64,000 nucleotides of DNA from an uncultured Fibrobacter sp. Lineage in GTDB: Bacteria > Fibrobacterota > Fibrobacteria > Fibrobacterales > Fibrobacteraceae. Location: contig NZ_ONDD01000010.1 in NCBI RefSeq assembly GCF_900316465.1, forward strand, positions 33,400 through 97,399. The letters are read 5' to 3'. The translations under genes and the position numbers were made by a program. The notes under the pieces are model-generated. The model was not told the DNA's origin. It worked only from the letters and a program-made list of their open reading frames with translations, and did not search any database. The stretch's first letter is position 1; each line of letters begins with the position of its first letter. Positions 58,933 through 64,000 of this stretch are shown here, one piece after another.

Positions 58933-61332
58933 CTACTTCTTATCATCGAACACTTTCGGGCGCCCCGACTGCATTTTCAGCAGCAAGTCCACGATTTCGT
59001 CCCAATGATCTAGCGCCACCTTGCCGATAGCCGGATCGTACATGACGCCCAGGTTCTTCTCGATTTCCTTTTTACAGTAATCGAGCGACATGGCGTCACG
59101 GTACACACGCTTACTCGTCATGGCATCAATCGAATCCGCAATAGCGATAATGCGGGCACCGATCGGAATTTCTTCACCCTTCAGGCCTTCCGGATAACCG
59201 CGGCCATCGTAGCGTTCGTGGTGATGCAAGACAATCTGCACCAGTTCATGCGTGTAGTTCGACTGCATCAAGATCTTTGCGCCAATCACCGGATGCTGCT
59301 TAATGATAGAGAATTCATCGTCGGTCAGCTTACCCGGTTTTCCAAGGACATTATCGTTAATACCCATCTTGCCGATATCGTGCAAGTGTGCGGCATGCGT
59401 AATCAGCGACACCGAGCCTTCGGAGAGGCCAAGCGAACGGGCAAGAAGCTCCGTATACACCCTAACACGCTCGGAGTGGTGCGCCGTGTAAGAATCCTTC
59501 GCTTCTTCCACCGAGATCAAGCAAGTGATCAAGTCCTTCAGGTTCTGGCTTTCGTTATTTTCCATCGGCTTGTGGAAACGCACCTTGTCACGGTACATGT
59601 TCAAGTCGGCTTCCATCTTCCAGTCGCTTATAGACTTGCGAACCCCAGAGTCACTGCGCAAGCGGCTTTCGCCCACAGCAATCGACAAATGATACAGAGC
59701 TTCCTTATTGTAATCCTCGATATTTTTCTGCAAATTCGAGTAGAGCGGGTACAACGAATCAAGCGGAGCACGCGTCACCACGGCAAATTCGTCGCCACCG
59801 ATTCTAAAGCAGTTTCCCGCAGCGCCATAAGCACCCTTGATTGCTTTAGCCGCAGCCATAATCAAGGCATCGCCCGCCTGATGGCCAAACGTATCGTTTG
59901 CATACTTAAGGCCATTCACATCCATCAGGACCATGGTCCAGGTACCCGAAGATTCCGCATCTTCCTGACTGATCATCTTGAGAATTTCGTCAAAGGCAAG
60001 CCTGTTTTCAAGCCCCGTCAAGGCATCTGTCGTCGCGACATCTTGCAAGTGTTCGTTCATCACACGGAGCTTGCTATTAATCTGCTCCAATTCAAACGAA
60101 GTTTCACGAATGAACGTTGCCATACGGGCAGCCAGCGGAAGCCTCGTCGACATACCTTCCTGAATATCTTCAACCTTGACAGGCTCATGCTTTACCGCCG
60201 GACCTTCACGCATCGAGGCAAATACAAGCGTAATGTTGTGCTGGTTCAAGTGCCCCTTTTCGCGCAGGAATTCACCATGCGAAAAGAATCCGGTACTCGA
60301 AGCCAAGCCCTTGAACGGAGAAATCTCATAGGTCGGTTCACGCTGCGACCAGAACGCCTTACGCGCCGCACAAGAGAAGATATGCTGCACTTCGGGTGCG
60401 AATTGCAAGCACTTTTCACTTTCTTCCTTAATGCGTTGCACAATCAACTGCGGTTCACCGTACGACAGGCGGACAATAGAACCTTCATCGATATCCGAAG
60501 ACATCGTCAACGAACCGTCCGGATTACTTGCACCCGCCGCGCGCACAATCGAAATTCCGTTGTGCTCGTAAAGCATCGGGAATTCAAGTGCGTTATAGAA
60601 GAAGTTCTTGTCGTTCTTGATGTTCAGATACTTGTTGTAGACTTCGTATGCCGGAATACCGCCCAATTCGTAAAGGACATTGCCTTCGGAACGGGTCACA
60701 TGGAAGTTACGGCCAATCGGCTTCCAGCCGCTAATCTTGCGGGAATCCACATGCAGGTCCACACCGCCATAAAAAACCACCAGAAGGCTCGACTTGGAGT
60801 ATCCGCCCACCGAGGAGAACACGCAAGAATTCGGGCTCGTAATATCGGGAGAACAAACAATACCACCGAAAACCTGAATATCGGGCGCCATGGCGTCCAA
60901 CCCCTCGCAAAGAGCCGTCGTCGAGAACGGCGAAATGCAGTGGTAAATTTCCACCGCCTTGACCCAGGGATTTCGATCCGCCTCTTTCACGATTTCGTTT
61001 GCTATGCCACCGACAGATTCCCTGGAAAAGTCGTACTGGAAGACTCGGAACCGGGTCGTCGGCCTTTCAAAAATGATTGCGGACACCGAAATATCGACCG
61101 TCTGTTCGCAGTCCACAATATTTCCGCTCGTAGAATTGCCAAACCACGGAACATTGGGGAACACCCTTTCCAGAATATCCCAAACGGGCTTCAGTTTTTC
61201 CGGTTCCAATATGGCCGAATGGATTTGGAAGCACATGGTAGGGGAACCATGTTCCTTATACCACTTGCTAAACAGGAAAAGTTCGTTTTCGAACTCTACC
61301 GCGTCTTTAAAAGCGAAAATTTTGTTCTTCAT
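58933..61332 (-). CDS. FIST-GGDEF-HD-GYP cyclic-di-GMP signalling protein
   Basis: 799 residues from ATG 61332 (AGGAAG upstream); a longer frame adds an unlikely hydrophobic extension. N-terminal FIST sensor (FIST_N about 20-220, FIST_C about 230-375), short helical linker, GGDEF domain (about 445-600) with intact GGDEF at 512-516 (IGGDEFAV), and HD-GYP domain (about 615-780) with HD at 651-652 (HDIGKMG) and HHHERYDGRGYPEG. Both c-di-GMP synthesis and breakdown motifs are intact, so the sensor may switch between them. No transmembrane segment; cytoplasmic. FIST domains are thought to bind small ligands such as amino acids. Confidence 0.9.
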   Translation of the reverse strand: MKNKIFAFKDAVEFENELFLFSKWYKEHGSPTMCFQIHSAILEPEKLKPVWDILERVFPNVPWFGNSTSGNIVDCEQTVDISVSAIIFERPTTRFRVFQYDFSRESVGGIANEIVKEADRNPWVKAVEIYHCISPFSTTALCEGLDAMAPDIQVFGGIVCSPDITSPNSCVFSSVGGYSKSSLLVVFYGGVDLHVDSRKISGWKPIGRNFHVTRSEGNVLYELGGIPAYEVYNKYLNIKNDKNFFYNALEFPMLYEHNGISIVRAAGASNPDGSLTMSSDIDEGSIVRLSYGEPQLIVQRIKEESEKCLQFAPEVQHIFSCAARKAFWSQREPTYEISPFKGLASSTGFFSHGEFLREKGHLNQHNITLVFASMREGPAVKHEPVKVEDIQEGMSTRLPLAARMATFIRETSFELEQINSKLRVMNEHLQDVATTDALTGLENRLAFDEILKMISQEDAESSGTWTMVLMDVNGLKYANDTFGHQAGDALIMAAAKAIKGAYGAAGNCFRIGGDEFAVVTRAPLDSLYPLYSNLQKNIEDYNKEALYHLSIAVGESRLRSDSGVRKSISDWKMEADLNMYRDKVRFHKPMENNESQNLKDLITCLISVEEAKDSYTAHHSERVRVYTELLARSLGLSEGSVSLITHAAHLHDIGKMGINDNVLGKPGKLTDDEFSIIKQHPVIGAKILMQSNYTHELVQIVLHHHERYDGRGYPEGLKGEEIPIGARIIAIADSIDAMTSKRVYRDAMSLDYCKKEIEKNLGVMYDPAIGKVALDHWDEIVDLLLKMQSGRPKVFDDKK

Positions 61333-61423
61333 ATTCTTCCTTCTTAAGAACAATTGCTGAAACCAATATATATAAGAAAAATACGTTTGGGCAATTATCT
61401 CCAGAAAAAAGCACATACCCATC

Positions 61424-61438
61424 ATTCCAAATTGGAAT
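61424..61438. repeat. Palindrome ATTCCAA-A-TTGGAAT
   Basis: Same 15-bp core as at 7034-7048 apart from the centre base. It lies between the c-di-GMP gene and the RelB-like gene terminator. Confidence 0.4.
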
Positions 61439-61447
61439 ATTTGAGGT

Positions 61448-61487
61448 AAAAAAAAACAAAAAAGTCGCCCCATAATAGGGCGACTTC
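61448..61487 (-). terminator. Rho-independent terminator after the RelB-like gene
   Basis: Minus strand AAGTCGCCC-TATTATG-GGGCGACTT followed by TTTTGTTTTTTTTT. Confidence 0.9.
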
Positions 61488-61524
61488 CCATAACGATAAG
61501 CAAGATTCGATTAGGCGAGGTGCT

Positions 61525-61725
61525 CTAGTCAACGCCTTTCGCCTGAATAGCCTTTCCCAGCGGTTCAAACGAATGCCCCTTGACATCAAACGGCAAACGA
61601 TCCTCACGGATTGTCATTTTCACGAACATGTTTACTGCTGCCGAAACAGTGATTCCAACGGAATCGCAGAAAGTCTCAAACTTTCTCTTTGTTTCGTCTT
61701 CCATTCTAACGCTTACTATTGCCAT
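61525..61725 (-). CDS. RelB/DinJ-type antitoxin without adjacent toxin
   Basis: 66 residues. N-terminal ribbon-helix-helix segment (AIVSVRMEDETKRKFETFCD then GITVSAAVNMFVKMTIRED), the RelB/DinJ pattern including SxxxAxNxFVKxxxRExRLPF. The C-terminal stretch normally binds the RelE/YafQ toxin. No toxin-sized frame follows: the terminator begins 38 nt past the stop. The promoter is a sigma70-like TTGACA-N17-TATTGT rather than the local TAnnTTTG type, a possible sign of transfer. AAGGG precedes the ATG. Confidence 0.82.
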   Translation of the reverse strand: MAIVSVRMEDETKRKFETFCDSVGITVSAAVNMFVKMTIREDRLPFDVKGHSFEPLGKAIQAKGVD

Positions 61726-61753
61726 ATTTTCTATCCCTTCAAAAAGCTCTTTA

Positions 61754-61782
61754 ACAATAGTTTATTTTTTTCGCGTTGTCAA
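61754..61782 (-). promoter_or_regulatory. Sigma70-consensus-like promoter of the RelB-like gene
   Basis: TTGACA (61782-61777), 17-nt spacer, TATTGT (61759-61754). Unlike the FCB-type promoters elsewhere in the window. 61783-61957 is AT-rich and shows no gene. Confidence 0.6.
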
Positions 61783-61957
61783 ACTTGCAACGATTATTTT
61801 TTTCATACAAAATAACCTTTACTGAACGACAATTTTTATATTATCATTCTCCTGTCATACGCTATTCGTACAAGTTATTTTTCTTCTCTTCTTTTTCGCT
61901 AAAAAGCGCTATTTTTTCACAGAAAAGTTTATCAGAAAAATTTCGTATAAAAATTAT

Positions 61958-63055
61958 TTACCTTCCGGCAAACTGGTCACCGAACCTCAATTCGGTTTCT
62001 TTGGCTCCATTCAGGTTTACCAAGCGGTTCGGATCGTAGCACATGGATTTCACAACGCCATTTCTCAACACCTCTAGGCGTTCGAAAAATTCTTGTGGTG
62101 TCTGCGCAGTAAGCAGAGCCTGTCGCACTTGCAATTCAGGGTCGTCAAAGCCCTTGCAAAGTCTTGCAGCAAGCTGTTTAAGGCGACCTAATGCTCCGAG
62201 TTCTGTAGAGCCGTCTTCGAGCTTAAACTTGTAGTAAAGCGGGAACACGTCAAGCGCTTCTTCCGCAGTAATCTGATGTTCCGGCTTACCTTCCCAGGCG
62301 TCGGCAATTTGTCCGAAAATCCACGGGTTGTGCATGGCGCCGCGGCCAATGGACACGCCCGACACGCCATAGGTTTCAAGTCTTTCACGGGCGGTCGCGA
62401 CGCTATTCACGTCGCCATTCCCGATGACGGGAATCTTGGCCGCGGCCGCGACCTTGCCAATCCATTCCCAATTGGCAAGGCCGTTGTACCCCTGCAGGCG
62501 GGTACGGCCATGCACCGTGAGCATCTCGACGCCCTCGCCCTCGGCAATCGCAAGCGTTTCCATCACGTTAATGCTCTGGTCATCCCAACCGATTCTGCAC
62601 TTGAGCGTCAACGGGATATTCTGTTCGCAAGTATCCAGAGCAGCACGGACATCGTGCAGAATCTCTTGCAGGCGCGGCAGGTCACGCAAAAGGCCTGAAC
62701 CGCTCCCCTTCCCCGCCACCTTGGGCGCCGGACAGCCCGCATTCACCTCAATAAACTCCGGGTGAAGGTTTTCGGCAATCTTTTTAGCGGCAGCGGCCAT
62801 CTTGTCAGGGAACCGCCCGAAAATTTGGACTCCAAACGGACGTTCTTCAGGAAAGAACTTGAGTTGTTTGTGGCCATCCAGGCAAAAAACGGCATCTCCG
62901 TCGGTCGGAACGAATTCCGACACCAAAAGACCCATGCGATTGCCCGAAAGAACGCGACAAAGTCTACGGAACGGAGCATCCGTCACCCCGTCCATGGGAC
63001 TGAGGATTGTGTTCGGAAAAACATCCAAATTCCTGAGCTTGAAACTTTTCAACAT
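61958..63055 (-). CDS. tRNA-dihydrouridine synthase, DusB-like
   Basis: 365 residues from ATG 63055; an in-frame GTG at 63064 is an alternative. FMN enzyme reducing uridine in tRNA. Motifs: LSPMDGVTDAPFRRLCRVLS, VQIFGRFPDKM, the catalytic Cys in VNAGCPAPKVAGKGSGSGLL, LTLKCRIGWDD, LTVHGRTRLQGYNG and VIGNGDVNSV with the FMN-phosphate site GVSIGRGAMHNPWIF. DusA is already present at 18038, so this is the second Dus of the window. Catalytic Cys and FMN residues are all present. Confidence 0.88.
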   Translation of the reverse strand: MLKSFKLRNLDVFPNTILSPMDGVTDAPFRRLCRVLSGNRMGLLVSEFVPTDGDAVFCLDGHKQLKFFPEERPFGVQIFGRFPDKMAAAAKKIAENLHPEFIEVNAGCPAPKVAGKGSGSGLLRDLPRLQEILHDVRAALDTCEQNIPLTLKCRIGWDDQSINVMETLAIAEGEGVEMLTVHGRTRLQGYNGLANWEWIGKVAAAAKIPVIGNGDVNSVATARERLETYGVSGVSIGRGAMHNPWIFGQIADAWEGKPEHQITAEEALDVFPLYYKFKLEDGSTELGALGRLKQLAARLCKGFDDPELQVRQALLTAQTPQEFFERLEVLRNGVVKSMCYDPNRLVNLNGAKETELRFGDQFAGR

Positions 63056-63148
63056 TTTAACCACAATTATTCACAAATATTCCGCAACTAGAGCCCGAAA
63101 AAATTATTTAATTTCAGCGGGACCGGTACGCTAACTCGTTGATAAACC

Positions 63149-63156
63149 TATATTTA
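63149..63156 (+). promoter_or_regulatory. -7 element 4 nt before the HU/IHF GTG start
   Basis: TATATTTA-AGCC-GTG; supports the GTG at 63161 and leaderless translation. Confidence 0.45.
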
Positions 63157-63160
63157 AGCC

Positions 63161-63547
63161 GTGGCAAATATAACTAAACAAGCACTGATTCAAGAAATCG
63201 CCAAGTCCACTGGATTTGTGCGCAACGATATTAAGACCGTTATCGAACAGTTCCTCGACCTTTTGGGCGAAAAACTGATCGAAGGCAACACCATCGAGAT
63301 TCGTGGTTTCGGCACTTTTAGCTGCAAGCCGCGTAAGGCTCGCCCGGCTCGCAACCCCCGCACCGGCGAGACTGTCCTTATCGAAGAACGCATGGTTCCG
63401 TCGTTCAAGTTCAGCAACGACATCAAGGACAAGATCAACAGTCTCGAAGCCCTGGTCGAGGGCGTGAACGCCAAACTCGAAGCCGAAGACCGCGACGTCA
63501 TGATTTCTGCCCAGCCGCAGGAAATCCAGGCCGAAGAAGAAGCCTAA
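63161..63547 (+). CDS. HU/IHF-family DNA-binding protein with C-terminal extension
   Basis: 128 residues from GTG 63161. The first 90 residues are a typical HU/IHF fold (NITKQALIQEIAKSTGFVRN, IEIRGFGTFSCKPRKARPAR, NPRTGE arm tip). The last about 38 residues are an acidic, helical tail (SLEALVEGVNAKLEAEDRDV then a Glu-rich end EIQAEEEA), absent from standard HU. The tail may modulate DNA binding or mediate protein contacts. Compared with the HU at 13458, the DNA-arm Arg spacing is closer to IHF. A strong terminator follows. Confidence 0.9.
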   Translation: MANITKQALIQEIAKSTGFVRNDIKTVIEQFLDLLGEKLIEGNTIEIRGFGTFSCKPRKARPARNPRTGETVLIEERMVPSFKFSNDIKDKINSLEALVEGVNAKLEAEDRDVMISAQPQEIQAEEEA

Positions 63548-63569
63548 TTCACTTTGCTACATAAGTTTT

Positions 63570-63597
63570 AAAGCCTCGACATTGTCGAGGCTTTTTG
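63570..63597 (+). terminator. Rho-independent terminator after the HU/IHF gene
   Basis: AAGCCTCGACA-T-TGTCGAGGCTT hairpin followed by TTTTGCTTT. Confidence 0.92.
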
Positions 63598-63619
63598 CTT
63601 TGTCCTTAATGGATTAACC

Positions 63620-64000
63620 TTAGGTCAGCGAGGCAACTTCTTCTGCCGTCAGATAACGCCACCCGCCCTTGCCAAGCGTCTGGTCCAGCACCACCGGGCC
63701 GATGGCTTCACGCTTCAGAGTTTCCACGTGATTGCCTACGGCGGCAAACATACGGCGGACCTGGTGGTACAGTCCTTCGCCAATCGAAATCAACACGGAG
63801 TCGCCATCGACTGAAAGTTCGCGGGCCAGCACAGGGCGGCGCTCGTCTTTAAGCATCACGCCACGCAACAGCTCCGCCTTCTGTTCTTCGGTAAAGGGGC
63901 GCGCCAGCGTCACGCGGTACTGCTTCAGATAGCCCTTCTTGGGGCTTTCGACCTTGTGGATAAAATCGCCCTGATTCGAAAACAGCAACAATCCCGAAGA
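63620..64000 (-). CDS. RsuA/RluB/RluE-family pseudouridine synthase, 5' part missing (runs off window)
   Basis: Only the C-terminal 126 residues are visible. It begins within the catalytic domain with SSGLLLFSNQGDF (the conserved T/S-SGLLLxTxDG region following the catalytic RLD, which lies beyond the window). Then KGYLKQYRVTLARPFTEEQK, the RsuA-type GLYHQVRRMFAAVGNHVETL motif and LKREAIGPVVLDQ. These enzymes isomerise uridine in 16S (RsuA) or 23S rRNA (RluB/E/F); the branch cannot be decided from this piece. Truncation is due to the window edge. Confidence 0.88.
   Translation of the reverse strand, partial: SSGLLLFSNQGDFIHKVESPKKGYLKQYRVTLARPFTEEQKAELLRGVMLKDERRPVLARELSVDGDSVLISIGEGLYHQVRRMFAAVGNHVETLKREAIGPVVLDQTLGKGGWRYLTAEEVASLT

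Noticed and set aside
59218..61347. A 709-codon open frame antisense to the c-di-GMP gene
   Set aside because: Arg/His-rich mirror translation without signal, motif or start site; the minus-strand FIST-GGDEF-HD-GYP protein explains the DNA.
61422..61607. A 61-codon minus-strand frame after the RelB-like gene as a possible toxin
   Set aside because: It overlaps the RelB 3' end and the terminator, has no RelE/YafQ motif and no ribosome site.

Overview
The window reads as chromosomal DNA of a Fibrobacter-type gut anaerobe (Fibrobacteres, FCB group). Evidence: four lipoproteins with the FISUMP domain (Fibrobacter succinogenes major paralogous domain), many exported lipoproteins with Ser-rich SSSS linkers after the lipobox, a CE15 glucuronoyl-esterase-like plant cell wall enzyme, and Bacteroidetes-like TAnnTTTG promoter elements, often only 4-7 nt before the start codon. 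The genus is an inference from these traits; no rRNA gene is present.

Layout. 1-4000: truncated NhaC-type antiporter, CE15 lipoprotein, a 31-residue mS38/AURKAIP1-like basic protein, argF. 4000-9500: exported membrane protein, bioB, a structured non-coding stretch, and three envelope proteins. 9500-13450: carB with a long leader (50-codon leader ORF overlapping an intrinsic terminator) and, past its stop, a structured repeat plus a vestigial copy of the carB 3' end; then a 57-residue lipoprotein. 13450-20540: HU, a tightly coupled four-gene membrane-regulator operon, divergent cnoX-dusA. 19043-22840: cobalamin riboswitch, btuB-like receptor and beta-propeller lipoprotein. 22880-29520: nadA, two outer-membrane proteins, cstA, recD2. 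29520-35430: FISUMP lipoproteins, ilvE, mqnC, and a candidate 20-residue peptide gene. 35620-42000: batD-batE, orphan vsr, BASS transporter, acetyltransferase, barnase-like lipoprotein. 42000-47660: thrS (possible tRNA-mimic leader, duplicated 3' end), PAP2 phosphatase, NlpC/P60, pheA, rph, structured repeats. 47670-54340: rmlA and Wzc-type kinase, Ski2-like helicase, lipoprotein. 54480-64000: tandem-FISUMP protein, aminotransferase-gltA, FIST-GGDEF-HD-GYP, orphan RelB, dus, HU/IHF, truncated rsuA.

Coding genes are mostly housekeeping and envelope. The most unusual signals are: (i) 3'-end vestiges of carB and thrS, each separated from its parent by a related hairpin repeat whose stems differ by compensatory changes; (ii) a pyrBI-like arrangement in the carB leader; (iii) a membrane-anchored half-AraC regulator coupled to a similar membrane protein; (iv) widespread apparent leaderless genes; and (v) a 20-residue peptide with its own promoter and terminator. 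No tRNA, rRNA, CRISPR array, transposase or prophage gene was recognised.
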